Assembly: GCA_900542625.1 (NCBI GenBank)
Contig: UQOH01000015.1
Coordinates: 1 to 32,955, forward strand
Reading direction: 5' to 3'
DNA from: an uncultured Fusobacterium sp.
GTDB lineage: Bacteria; Fusobacteriota; Fusobacteriia; Fusobacteriales; Fusobacteriaceae
DNA: 32,955 nucleotides
Shown: positions 15,590 through 23,973 of the stretch, one piece after another
How the letters are laid out: each line of letters starts with the position of its first letter
How positions within the stretch are numbered: position 1 is the stretch's first letter
Notes under the pieces: generated by a model
What the model saw: only the letters and a program-made list of their open reading frames with translations
What the model was told of the DNA's origin: nothing
Database searches by the model: none
Program-made: the position numbers and the translations under genes

Positions 15590-16726
15590 ATGGTAAAAAT
15601 AGGAAAAGGAATAAATATGGAGGCTGTAAGAAGTTCTAACAGAGGAGCAGTTCTTTCATATTTGAATGCATATGGAGCAAGTTCAAGAAAAAAAATAGCA
15701 GGAGATTTAAATCTTACAACCGCCACTCTTTCTATAATTACCAATGAGCTTATAAATGACAATATGGTTTTGGAAATTGGCGAAGTTGAAGAGAAAAGAG
15801 TTGGAAGAAAAAAAATATTAGTTGATTTAAACGAAAAGGCAAGATATTGTCTTGGGCTTGAGATTCAGAACAGAAAAATAATTTTTGTAATGACAGATTT
15901 AAAAGCAAATATTATTTTTGAAAAAGAATGGATTATTACAGGAGAATTTAAACTTCCTGATTTTATGAAAATATTAGATTTTATAAAAGAAAAAATATAT
16001 GAGATAAAAGATATAATTTTAGGAATAGGTATATTGGTTCAAGGGGAAATTCAAGATAATAAAGCAATAAGCTGTCCGATACCTGATATTTACGAAATAG
16101 TTGAAAAAAATTTAGGAGTAAAAACTATTATAGAAAACAATATGACGGGACTTGTAGTAAGTGAAATGTATTTTAAAGAAAAACATAATAATTTTTGGGT
16201 TTTAAAATATGGTCCCGGAGTTGGAAGTTCTGTTGTTATAAATGGCAAAATTTTACAAGGAACAGAAAATAAACCGGTAGAATTTGGTCATGTTCCTCTG
16301 CTTAAAGAAAACAGTGAAAATTTTTGTCCAATATGTAAAAAAAGAGGATGCTTGGAATCAGAAATTCATTTTGACAGAATAATAGAGAAATTTGAAAGTC
16401 TTGGTTATTCAAAACATAAAAATGAAACTGATGCCAAATTTATAGAGAGAATTTGTAAAAAAGAAGGATATGAAATTTTAGAAAAAAATATAGATTTACT
16501 GACAGATTATTTTTCTATGATTTCATGGATAATTCCTGTGAGCGAAGTTATTTTAACAGGAGAAATTTTTTCTAATGAAAAACTTTTACAATATTTTTTA
16601 GATAAAGCAGAAGAAAAAAAAGTTAATATAAATAAAGAAAATATACTTTATATGAAAGATTACTCTCACAAAAGAAAAGTAGCAGGCTGCTTATTGATTT
16701 TACAAGACTTTTTTAAATTCTATTAA
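15590..16726 (+). CDS. ROK family transcriptional regulator
   Basis: A 378-residue NagC/XylR-type regulator. The N-terminal winged helix-turn-helix is at residues 14-62 (SNRGAVLSYLNAYGASSRKKIAGDLNL, split by a turn, then TTATLSIITNELI). A sugar-binding ROK domain follows with GIGILVQGEI, KYGPGVGSSVV and EFGHVPL, and the zinc motif CPICKKRGCLES. The ATG at 15590 follows AGGAGCAGGG. It is the last gene of the sulfoquinovose cluster and most likely represses the promoter at 7202-7230, relieved by SQ or a pathway sugar (inference). Confidence 0.88.
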   Translation: MVKIGKGINMEAVRSSNRGAVLSYLNAYGASSRKKIAGDLNLTTATLSIITNELINDNMVLEIGEVEEKRVGRKKILVDLNEKARYCLGLEIQNRKIIFVMTDLKANIIFEKEWIITGEFKLPDFMKILDFIKEKIYEIKDIILGIGILVQGEIQDNKAISCPIPDIYEIVEKNLGVKTIIENNMTGLVVSEMYFKEKHNNFWVLKYGPGVGSSVVINGKILQGTENKPVEFGHVPLLKENSENFCPICKKRGCLESEIHFDRIIEKFESLGYSKHKNETDAKFIERICKKEGYEILEKNIDLLTDYFSMISWIIPVSEVILTGEIFSNEKLLQYFLDKAEEKKVNINKENILYMKDYSHKRKVAGCLLILQDFFKFY

Positions 16727-16779
16727 AAAATCCAAGAAAATGTATGTTTCAAAATAAAAATGTGCTGAAACAAAATTAA

Positions 16780-16808
16780 TTGACAATATTTTTATTGTAT
16801 AGTATCAT
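16780..16808 (+). promoter_or_regulatory. glpK promoter
   Basis: TTGACA (16780-16785), 17 bp, TATCAT (16803-16808), about 140 bp upstream of the start codon. The distance is filled by the leader structures. Confidence 0.75.
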
Positions 16809-16820
16809 GAAAAAAAGAAT

Positions 16821-16897
16821 ATAGCTTTGTGAAGAGAGAAAGCTTAAAGTACTTGTTCTTAATATATTGCAGAACAATTATTTTAAGCTTATTTTTT
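16821..16897 (+). promoter_or_regulatory. glpK leader with antiterminator/terminator hairpins
   Basis: AGCTTT (16823-16828) pairs with AAAGCT (16839-16844) around the loop GTGAAGAGAG. The right arm overlaps the base of a terminator in which AAGCTTAAA (16840-16848) pairs with TTTAAGCTT (16882-16890) and an inner TTGTTCT pairs with AGAACAA. A T-run follows at 16892-16897. The structures are mutually exclusive, the hallmark of attenuation. Glycerol-3-phosphate-responsive antiterminator GlpP is the natural candidate regulator (family knowledge); the gene is not in this window. Confidence 0.75.
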
Positions 16898-16946
16898 ACC
16901 AAAAATATAAAATTATCAAATAAAATTGAACAAACAGGGGGATTTT

Positions 16947-18452
16947 ATGGATAAAAAATATATTATTGCTTTGGATCAGGGAACAACAAGTTCCAGAGCA
17001 GTGGTTTTTGACAGCAATCAAAAAATAGTTGGAGTGGCTCAAAAAGAGTTCAGACAGATATATCCAAAAGAGGGCTGGGTTGAACACGACCCAATGGAAA
17101 TATGGGCAAGCCAAAGCGGAGTTCTTGCTGAAGTAATAGCTAAAGAGGGAATATCACAGCATGATATAATCGGAATAGGTATCACAAATCAGAGAGAAAC
17201 AACTATTGTATGGGATAAAACAACAGGAAAGCCTGTGTATAATGCAATAGTGTGGCAGTGCAGAAGAACAGCAAAAATATGTGATGAACTTAGAAAAATA
17301 GAGGGGTTGGAAAAATATGTAAAAGAAAATACAGGACTTCTTATTGACGCATATTTTTCAGGAACAAAAATAAAATGGATTCTTGACAATGTAGAAGGAG
17401 CAAGAGAAAAAGCAGAAAAAGGAGAACTTCTTTTTGGAACTGTGGACACATGGCTTATCTGGAAACTTACAAATGGAAAAGTCCATGCAACAGATTATAC
17501 AAATGCATCAAGAACAATGATTTATAATATTAAAGAATTAAAATGGGACGAAAAACTTCTTGATATTTTGGGAATTCCTAAATCAATGCTCCCAGAAGTA
17601 AAAGACAGCAGCGGAACATTTGGTTATGTAAATCTTGGAGGTGTTGGAGGACACAGAGTTCCTATTGCAGGGGTTGCAGGAGATCAGCAGTCAGCACTTT
17701 TCGGACAAGCTTGTTTTGAAAAAGGAGATTCAAAAAATACATATGGAACAGGTTGTTTCCTATTAATGAATACAGGTGAAGAGATGGTAATGAGTCAGAA
17801 CGGACTTATTACAACAATAGCAATCGGGCTTGACGGAAAAGTTCAATACGCTCTTGAAGGAAGTATTTTTATAGGAGGAGCAAGTGTTCAATGGCTTAGA
17901 GATGAAATGAAACTTGTAAGTGAATCATCAGATACTGAATATTTTGCAAGAAAAGTAAAAGACAGCGGAGGAGTGTATGTTGTTCCTGCATTTGTAGGAC
18001 TGGGAGCTCCATATTGGGATATGTATGCAAGAGGAGCTATAGTTGGAATTACTCGTGGAACAAACAAAAACCATATTATCAGAGCAACTCTTGAATCAAT
18101 AGCTTATCAGACAAGAGATGTTCTTGAGGCTATGCAGGAAGATTCAGGAATAAAATTGAATCATCTGAAAGTAGACGGAGGAGCGGCTGCAAATGATTTC
18201 TTAATGGAGTTTCAGGCAGATATTTTAGGTTCATGTGTAAGAAGACCTGTTCTTCTTGAAACAACAGCAATGGGAGCAGCATATCTTGCAGGACTTGCAG
18301 TTGGTTTCTGGGAATCTAAAGAGGAAATAAAAAATCAATGGAGTCTTGGAAAAGAGTTCTGTCCTTCAATGTGTGCTGAGGAACAGGAAAAAAGATACAA
18401 GGGCTGGAAGAAAGCAGTAAAAAGAGCTATGGCTTGGGAAATTGATGATTAA
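16947..18452 (+). CDS. glpK: Glycerol kinase
   Basis: A 501-residue FGGY-family kinase that makes glycerol 3-phosphate from glycerol and ATP. It has the N-terminal phosphate-binding motif ALDQGTTSSRAV, ITNQRET, WQCRRT, VDTWLIWKLT, then GVAGDQQSALFGQ, NTYGTGCF, and the C-terminal VDGGAAANDFLMEFQAD signature. The length is standard. The ATG at 16947 is preferred because CAGGGGG lies at the right distance; an upstream TTG in frame at 16926 has none. It is placed right after the sulfoquinovose cluster, whose GH31 enzyme releases glycerol from sulfoquinovosyl glycerol. Confidence 0.97.
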   Translation: MDKKYIIALDQGTTSSRAVVFDSNQKIVGVAQKEFRQIYPKEGWVEHDPMEIWASQSGVLAEVIAKEGISQHDIIGIGITNQRETTIVWDKTTGKPVYNAIVWQCRRTAKICDELRKIEGLEKYVKENTGLLIDAYFSGTKIKWILDNVEGAREKAEKGELLFGTVDTWLIWKLTNGKVHATDYTNASRTMIYNIKELKWDEKLLDILGIPKSMLPEVKDSSGTFGYVNLGGVGGHRVPIAGVAGDQQSALFGQACFEKGDSKNTYGTGCFLLMNTGEEMVMSQNGLITTIAIGLDGKVQYALEGSIFIGGASVQWLRDEMKLVSESSDTEYFARKVKDSGGVYVVPAFVGLGAPYWDMYARGAIVGITRGTNKNHIIRATLESIAYQTRDVLEAMQEDSGIKLNHLKVDGGAAANDFLMEFQADILGSCVRRPVLLETTAMGAAYLAGLAVGFWESKEEIKNQWSLGKEFCPSMCAEEQEKRYKGWKKAVKRAMAWEIDD

Positions 18453-18486
18453 AAGTTAATACAAAGTATAAAAAATGTAAAAAAAC

Positions 18487-18515
18487 TTGACATTTAAAAC
18501 GAAAAAAGGGATAAT
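18487..18515 (+). promoter_or_regulatory. Promoter of the glpA-type operon
   Basis: TTGACA (18487-18492), 17 bp, GATAAT (18510-18515). It lies just after glpK, so the oxidoreductase operon has independent transcription. Confidence 0.75.
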
Positions 18516-18526
18516 GTAGAAAATAA

Positions 18527-18598
18527 ATAGCGACTAGAGATAAAGTGAGTCAGAAAAAGAGAGGATAATAATCCTCTGCTTTTGATGACTCTTTTTTT
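18527..18598 (+). promoter_or_regulatory. glpA leader with antiterminator/terminator hairpins
   Basis: GACT (18532-18535) can pair with AGTC (18548-18551) around a 12-nt loop containing AGAGATAAAG. This overlaps the base of a terminator in which GAGTCA (18547-18552) pairs with TGACTC (18586-18591) and an inner AGAGGAT pairs with ATCCTCT. Seven Ts follow (18592-18598). It begins with ATAGC about 11 nt after the -10, as the glpK leader does. Confidence 0.75.
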
Positions 18599-18622
18599 AT
18601 TAAAACAGACAGGGAGGAAAAA

Positions 18623-20059
18623 ATGGTAGATGTTGTTGTAATTGGAGCAGGAATAATGGGAGCAGCTGTTTCCCGTGAACTATCTAAATATAATCTGAAC
18701 GTAGTAGTATTAGATAAAGAACATGATGTTTCTAATGGAACTACAAAAGCTAACTCAGCAATAATTCATGCTGGATATGATGCAAAAGAGGGAACTCTTA
18801 TGGCAAAATATAATGTGGCAGGAAGTGAAATGTTTGAAGACCTGTGTAAAGAGATAGATGCACCATATAAAAGAACAGGTTCTTATGTTCTTGCTTTCTC
18901 AGAAGAGGAAAGAAAACATGTAGAGCAGTTATATGCAAGAGGAGTTGCAAATGGTGTAAGAGAGCTTGAAATCTTAGAAAAAGATGAAATTTTAAGAAGA
19001 GAGCCAAACATAAGTCAAAAAGTAGTTGCAGCTTTATATGCAGGCACAGCAGCAGTTATAGGACCATGGGAAGTAGCAATAAAACTTCTTGAAAATGCAG
19101 CAGAAAACGGTGTTAAAATTGAAACTGATGCAGAAGTTACAAACATAGAAAAAATAGAAAATGGTTATAAAGTAACTTTAAAAGATGGAAGAGTATATGA
19201 AACAAAAACTGTTATAAATGCAGCAGGTGTTTATGCAGATGTTATAAATAATATGGTAAGCAGCAAAACATTTAAAATTCACCCAAGAAAAGGAGAATAT
19301 TTCCTTCTTGACAAGGTTCAGGGAAATCTTACAAATTCTGTAATTTTCCAATGCCCTAACGAAATGGGAAAAGGAATTTTAGTTGCCCAGACAATTCACG
19401 GAAATTTAATTGTCGGGCCTACTGCTGAAGATATAGACAGCAGAGAGGATGTTGGAAACACATTATCTGCTTTTGATGTAATAAAAAGAGAATCTGTAAA
19501 AAGTATAGAAAATATAAATTTCAGAGATAATATAAGAAACTTTGCAGGGCTTAGAGCTGAGGCAGATACAGGAGATTTCATAATCGGAGAGGCTGAAGAT
19601 GCAGAAGGATTTTTCAATATAGCAGGAACTAAATCTCCGGGACTTTCTTCAGCACCGGCAATAGGTGTAGATGTTGCAGAGATGATAGTAAAAAAACTTG
19701 GGGCTTCTAAAAAAGAGATATTTAAGAAAAACAGACCTCAAATTCATTTTATGGAACTTTCTTCTGAAGAAAAAGCTGAGCTTATTAAAAAAGACCCTAG
19801 ATACGGAAGAGTTATATGCAGATGCGAAAGCATAACAGAGGGTGAAATTGTTGATGTAATTCATAGAATGGTTGGAGCAAAAACAGTTGACGGAGTTAAG
19901 AAAAGATGCAGACCTGGAGCAGGAAGATGTCAGGGAGGTTTCTGCGGACCTAGAGTTCAGGAAATTATAGCAAGAGAACTTAATAAAAAATTAAATGAAG
20001 TTGTTCTTGATAAAAAAGGAGCATACATTTTAACTAACGAAACTAAAGAGGCTAAATAA
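18623..20059 (+). CDS. glpA: GlpA-like glycerol-3-phosphate dehydrogenase with [2Fe-2S] domain
   Basis: A 478-residue FAD-dependent oxidoreductase. The N-terminal dinucleotide motif is VVVIGAGIMGAAVSREL, followed by a DAO-type fold (NAAGVYAD, GLRAEADTGDFIIG, GTKSPGLSSAPA). The last about 90 residues form a BFD-like [2Fe-2S] domain with CRCES and RCRPGAGRCQGGFCGPRV. This combination is typical of anaerobic GlpA-type dehydrogenases that oxidise glycerol 3-phosphate to dihydroxyacetone phosphate. It is first in a three-gene operon with an FAD/NAD reductase and a DUF1667 protein, so electrons probably pass to a carrier through those partners. Confidence 0.9.
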   Translation: MVDVVVIGAGIMGAAVSRELSKYNLNVVVLDKEHDVSNGTTKANSAIIHAGYDAKEGTLMAKYNVAGSEMFEDLCKEIDAPYKRTGSYVLAFSEEERKHVEQLYARGVANGVRELEILEKDEILRREPNISQKVVAALYAGTAAVIGPWEVAIKLLENAAENGVKIETDAEVTNIEKIENGYKVTLKDGRVYETKTVINAAGVYADVINNMVSSKTFKIHPRKGEYFLLDKVQGNLTNSVIFQCPNEMGKGILVAQTIHGNLIVGPTAEDIDSREDVGNTLSAFDVIKRESVKSIENINFRDNIRNFAGLRAEADTGDFIIGEAEDAEGFFNIAGTKSPGLSSAPAIGVDVAEMIVKKLGASKKEIFKKNRPQIHFMELSSEEKAELIKKDPRYGRVICRCESITEGEIVDVIHRMVGAKTVDGVKKRCRPGAGRCQGGFCGPRVQEIIARELNKKLNEVVLDKKGAYILTNETKEAK

Positions 20060-20074
20060 CAGGGGGAATTTAAG

Positions 20075-21334
20075 ATGAAATATGATTTAGTTGTAATCGG
20101 AGGAGGACCAGGAGGTCTTGCAGCAGCAATAGAAGCGAGAAACAACGGAGTTCAAAATATATTGGTAATAGAAAGAGATAAAGAACTTGGAGGAATTTTA
20201 CAGCAGTGTATTCACAACGGATTTGGACTTCACGAATTTAAAGAGGAGCTTACAGGTCCTGAATATGCAGAGAGATTTATTAAAAAACTTTATGAACTGA
20301 ATATTGATTATAAACTTGATACAATGGTTCTTGAAGTTACTCCAAACAAACAGATACATGCAATAAACACAAAAGACGGATATATGATAATTGATGCAAA
20401 AGCTATTGTTCTTGCAATGGGATGCAGAGAGAGAACAAGAGGAGCTATTGCAATTCCGGGAGAAAGACCTGCAGGAATATTTACAGCAGGAACAGCTCAA
20501 AGATTTATCAACATGGAAGGATATATGGTTGGTAAAAAAGTTCTTATTCTTGGTTCAGGAGATATCGGGCTTATTATGGCAAGACGTATGACTCTTGAAG
20601 GTGCAGAAGTTAAGGCTGTTGTAGAGTTAATGCCTTTCTCCGGAGGACTTGCAAGAAATATTGCTCAATGTTTAAATGACTATGATATTCCATTATATTT
20701 AAGCCATACAGTAGTGGATATTCAAGGTAAAGAAAGACTTGAAAAAGTAGTTATAGCTAAAGTTGATGAAAACAGAAGACCTATTCCGGGAACAGAAATA
20801 GAATACGAATGTGATACTTTATTATTATCAGTTGGGCTTATCCCTGAAAATGATATTTCAAGAAAAACAGGGATTGAAATGGACAGAAGAACAAATGGTC
20901 CTATTGTAAATGAAATGATGGAAACAAGTATTCCGGGAGTATTTGCATGTGGAAACGTTGTTCATGTGCACGACCTTGTAGACTTCGTAAGTGCTGAGTC
21001 AAGAAGAGCAGGGAAAGCAGCAGCCAGATATGTAAAAGATGAAGTTAAAGATGGAGAATACAAAGAGATTAAAAATGGATTTGGAATAACTTACACAGTT
21101 CCTCAAAAATTCAGAGTTGAAAATGTAGAGAATAATTTAGAAGTATTTATGAGAGTAAATAATATTTACAAAAATATGAAACTACAGGTTAAAGATGGAG
21201 ATAAAGTTATAGTAAGCCTTAAAAAGCCTCACTTAGCTCCTGGAGAAATGGAAAAAGTTATAATTCCTAACAAAATTTTACAAAGCATAACAGGAAAAGA
21301 GATTGTTGTGGAATTAGCAGGAGGAGATGAATAA
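20075..21334 (+). CDS. FAD/NAD(P)-dependent oxidoreductase of the GlpA-type complex
   Basis: A 419-residue pyridine-nucleotide-disulfide oxidoreductase-like protein. The FAD motif is VVIGGGPGGLAAAIEA near the N-terminus, LGGILQQCIHNGFG follows, a second dinucleotide motif is VLILGSGDIGLIMARR near 155, and the closing FAD motif is GVFACGNVVHVHDLVD. A C-terminal extension of about 75 residues carries no Cys cluster. It lies 15 bp after glpA and overlaps the DUF1667 gene by one base. It probably transfers electrons from the dehydrogenase to NAD(P) or a carrier (inference from conserved gene order in anaerobes). Confidence 0.88.
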   Translation: MKYDLVVIGGGPGGLAAAIEARNNGVQNILVIERDKELGGILQQCIHNGFGLHEFKEELTGPEYAERFIKKLYELNIDYKLDTMVLEVTPNKQIHAINTKDGYMIIDAKAIVLAMGCRERTRGAIAIPGERPAGIFTAGTAQRFINMEGYMVGKKVLILGSGDIGLIMARRMTLEGAEVKAVVELMPFSGGLARNIAQCLNDYDIPLYLSHTVVDIQGKERLEKVVIAKVDENRRPIPGTEIEYECDTLLLSVGLIPENDISRKTGIEMDRRTNGPIVNEMMETSIPGVFACGNVVHVHDLVDFVSAESRRAGKAAARYVKDEVKDGEYKEIKNGFGITYTVPQKFRVENVENNLEVFMRVNNIYKNMKLQVKDGDKVIVSLKKPHLAPGEMEKVIIPNKILQSITGKEIVVELAGGDE

Positions 21335-21678
21335 TGAAAAAAGAGATGATATGTATAGTTTGTCCAATGGGATGTCACCTTTCTGTTGATACAGAAACTT
21401 TGGAAGTGACAGGAAACACTTGTCCAAGAGGGGAAAAATACGGAAAAGAAGAGCTTACTTGTCCAAAAAGAGTTATTACTTCTACTGTGAAAATCTGCGG
21501 AGGAATACACAAAAGAGTTCCTGTTAAAACAAATGATTCTATTCCAAAGGAATTGAATTTCAAATGTATGGAACTTTTAAATAATATTGAACTGAAATCT
21601 CCGGTAAAAAGAGGGGATGTAGTAATAAAAAATGTTCTTGGAACAGGTGCAGACGTAGTAGTATGCAGAGATATGTAA
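21334..21678 (+). CDS. DUF1667 family protein
   Basis: A 114-residue protein with the DUF1667 pattern. The N-terminal part is ICIVCPMGCHLSV, then TGNTCPRGEKYG and LTCPKRVITSTVKI. Four Cys in CxxxxxC-type spacing near the N-terminus suggest a metal or iron-sulfur site. It is the third gene of the glpA operon, its ATG overlapping the previous stop in TAATG, which indicates translational coupling. It is a probable electron-transfer subunit; its mechanism is unknown. Confidence 0.9.
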   Translation: MKKEMICIVCPMGCHLSVDTETLEVTGNTCPRGEKYGKEELTCPKRVITSTVKICGGIHKRVPVKTNDSIPKELNFKCMELLNNIELKSPVKRGDVVIKNVLGTGADVVVCRDM

Positions 21679-21736
21679 TGATATTTCATTATTAATTAAG
21701 CTTTTTACCCAAAATTTATAAATATACCTAGGGAAG

Positions 21737-21764
21737 TCAGGAGGAAATACCCCTCCTGATTTTT
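21737..21764 (+). terminator. Terminator of the glpA operon
   Basis: TCAGGAGG pairs with CCTCCTGA around a 7-nt loop, followed by a short T-run. Confidence 0.85.
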
Positions 21765-21790
21765 CTATATAGGAAAATTTTAAATATATC

Positions 21791-21819
21791 TTGACAATTT
21801 ATTATAATATTTATACAAT
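21791..21819 (+). promoter_or_regulatory. Promoter of the M20 amidohydrolase
   Basis: TTGACA (21791-21796), 17 bp, TACAAT (21814-21819), about 38 bp upstream of the start codon. Confidence 0.75.
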
Positions 21820-21856
21820 TTTTTTATTATTTGAAAAATATTTTAGAGGGAGAAAA

Positions 21857-23035
21857 ATGAAAATACTAGAGGAATTAAGCAAAAAATATGATAAAATTTT
21901 TGATGATTTGAAAGAGCTGAACGAATATATTTATGCTAATCCGGAGCTTGGAAGAAAAGAATTTAAAGCATGTGAAGCACATAAAAATATTTTAAGAAAA
22001 TATGGATTTAAAATAACAGACAATTATATAGGAATTGAAACAGCTTATCTTGCTGAATATGATTCTGGAAAAGAGGGAGCAAAAATAGCATATCTTGCTG
22101 AATATGATGCTCTTCCTGAGATAGGACACGGATGTGGACACAATGCTCTTGGAACAGCAAGTGTGGGAGCAGGGATACTTTTAAAAGAGTTTGCAGATGA
22201 GTTCGGAGGAAAAGTTTTAGTATATGGAACACCTGCAGAGGAAACTTTTGGTGCTAAAGTTGATATGGCAGCAGCAGGATGTTTTGATAACATTGATGCA
22301 GCTATGCTGTCACATCCAACAGGAAAAAGCCACGAAAGAAGCGGAACAAGTCAGGCAATGGAGGCTTTAAGATTTACATTTAAAGGAAAAACAGCTCATG
22401 CAGCGGGAGATCCGTATAATGGAATAAATGCTCTTGACGGTGTAATACAGTTTTTTAACAGTGTAAATGCTCTTAGACAGCAGACAAAAGAGAGTGCAAG
22501 AATTCACGGAATAATTTCTAATGGAGGACAGGCAGCAAATATTATTCCTGATCTGGCATCAGCAGATTTTTATGTGAGAGAAGCAACAACAAAAGATATG
22601 TTTGCTTTAAGTGAGAGAGTTAAAAACTGTGCTAAAGGAGCAGCTCTTGCAACAGGAACAACTCTTGAGATAGAAAACTATGAGTATACATTTAAACATC
22701 TTGTAACAAACGAAACTTTATCAGATGTGTATGTTAAAAATCTTAATGCTCAGGGAATTACAGAAATACCTGTATCAAAACCTTCAGGTTCAAGTGACTG
22801 CGGAGATGTAAGCCACCACTGTCCTGTAATTCACTGCTATTTCCCTATTTCAGACTGTGAGCTTACAGGGCACAGTATTGAATTTGCCAAAGCAAGTATT
22901 TCAAAAGAGGCATATAAGGGAATGAAAGAGGCTGTTCTTGCTCTTGTAATGACAGGAAAAGATATTCTTTCTGATGAAGAGCTTTTAGACAAAATAAGAG
23001 CGGAATTTGAAGAGATGAAAAAAACTTTGGTTTAA
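21857..23035 (+). CDS. M20 family amidohydrolase (ACY1L2/AbgB-like)
   Basis: A 392-residue metal-dependent amidohydrolase. Metal and catalytic motifs are AYLAEYDALPEIGHGCGHN (about residues 74-92), the catalytic Glu pair in GTPAEET, a dimerisation domain with GKTAHAAGDPYNGINALD, and the late SSDCGDVSH. The family removes acyl or aminobenzoyl groups from amino acids or dipeptides. The ATG at 21857 follows GAGGGAG; the longer frame from 21791 would begin inside the promoter. The next gene encodes an amino-acid-binding protein 46 bp downstream, so scavenging of acylated amino acids is likely. Confidence 0.88.
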   Translation: MKILEELSKKYDKIFDDLKELNEYIYANPELGRKEFKACEAHKNILRKYGFKITDNYIGIETAYLAEYDSGKEGAKIAYLAEYDALPEIGHGCGHNALGTASVGAGILLKEFADEFGGKVLVYGTPAEETFGAKVDMAAAGCFDNIDAAMLSHPTGKSHERSGTSQAMEALRFTFKGKTAHAAGDPYNGINALDGVIQFFNSVNALRQQTKESARIHGIISNGGQAANIIPDLASADFYVREATTKDMFALSERVKNCAKGAALATGTTLEIENYEYTFKHLVTNETLSDVYVKNLNAQGITEIPVSKPSGSSDCGDVSHHCPVIHCYFPISDCELTGHSIEFAKASISKEAYKGMKEAVLALVMTGKDILSDEELLDKIRAEFEEMKKTLV

Positions 23036-23081
23036 TAAATCAATGAAAATTTAAAATATAAAAAAATTAGGAGGAAAAGAA

Positions 23082-23825
23082 ATGAGAAAAATTTTAGCAA
23101 CACTTTTATCACTTGTTTTATTTGCTTTCAGCTTTGGAGCAGAAAAACTTTATGTGGGAACAAATGCAGAGTTTAAGCCTTATGAGTATCTTGAAGGAGA
23201 TAAAATCGTTGGGTTTGACATTGAGCTTATGGAGGCTATGGCTGTAGAAATGGGATATACAGTTAAATGGAACAACATGACTTTTGACGGGCTTTTACCA
23301 GCTCTTCAAATGGGAAAAGTTGACGCTGTTATAGCTGGAATGTCACCAACAGCAGAGAGAAAAAAAGCTGTTGATTTTTCTAAACCATATTTAAACTTCC
23401 AGACAGGGCACTCTGTTATTGTAAGAAATGATGAGAAAGAAATTGTTAACAACGAAGATTTAAAAGGAAAAGTTGTAGGAGTTCAATTAGGAACAAAACA
23501 GGAAGACTTAGCAAAAGGGTTTGGAGCTGAGATAGTTCGTTATGATTCTTTTACAGGTTCTCTTCTTGCTTTAAAACAAAGTAAAGTGCAGGCTGTTGTT
23601 TTAGATGAACAGTCAGCAGGAAAATATTTAAAAACTATGGACGGAGTAAAAATAACTGACACTATTTATGATTCTGATCCGGGAGAATCAATTGCAGTTA
23701 AAAAAGGAAACACAGAATTAGTTGAAAAATTAAATGCTGCATTTGATAAAGTTGTTGAAAGCGGAAAATATTATGAAATCTTACAAAAATATTTCCCTGA
23801 AAAAGCAGCAGAAATGAAATTATAA
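23082..23825 (+). CDS. Amino acid ABC transporter substrate-binding protein
   Basis: A 247-residue periplasmic binding protein of the SBP_bac_3 family. A signal peptide ends at about residue 19 (FSFGA, no lipobox Cys). LYVGTNAEFKPYEY, GFDIELMEAMA, DAVIAGMSPTAERKKAVDFS and the hinge GVQLGTKQED follow. Ligand class: polar or basic amino acids. The ribosome site is TAGGAGG. No permease or ATPase gene is next to it, which is unusual; the short hydrophobic ORF at 24174 is too short to supply one. A terminator follows. Confidence 0.92.
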   Translation: MRKILATLLSLVLFAFSFGAEKLYVGTNAEFKPYEYLEGDKIVGFDIELMEAMAVEMGYTVKWNNMTFDGLLPALQMGKVDAVIAGMSPTAERKKAVDFSKPYLNFQTGHSVIVRNDEKEIVNNEDLKGKVVGVQLGTKQEDLAKGFGAEIVRYDSFTGSLLALKQSKVQAVVLDEQSAGKYLKTMDGVKITDTIYDSDPGESIAVKKGNTELVEKLNAAFDKVVESGKYYEILQKYFPEKAAEMKL

Positions 23826-23869
23826 CAGAAGAGCATATTGTATTTTTTAAATTAATATTCAAAAAATAA

Positions 23870-23932
23870 AAAACAGCTAGAGAATAGAGGAACTCATTTT
23901 AAATGGGTTCTTTTTTCTTAGCTGTTTTTTTC
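23870..23932. terminator. Nested, probably bidirectional terminator
   Basis: AAAACAGCTA (23870-23879) pairs with TAGCTGTTTT (23919-23928), with an inner stem GAACTCATT/AATGGGTTC. There are T-runs on the plus strand to 23932 and on the minus strand past 23870. On the plus strand it ends the binding-protein gene. On the minus strand it would end the CRISPR-repeat-like transcript described next. The left part contains AGAGAATAGAGG, slightly like the glp leaders. Confidence 0.75.
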
Positions 23933-23973
23933 CACAATGATTAGATTGAAAAAAAATAATATTAAACACTATT

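Noticed and set aside
19396..20500. Minus-strand frames inside the glpA operon (19396-19617, 19957-20145, 20198-20500)
   Set aside because: They are shadows of conserved oxidoreductases with Ser/Phe/Cys-biased composition and no start signals.
21791..21856. Longer start for the M20 amidohydrolase
   Set aside because: It would begin inside a consensus promoter and encode an unrelated Tyr/Ile-rich stretch. The ATG at 21857 has a good ribosome site.
23870..23932. A fourth glp-type attenuator because of AGAGAATAGAGG
   Set aside because: The purine stretch lies inside the outer terminator stem and no antiterminator arm precedes it. The terminator reading is simpler.
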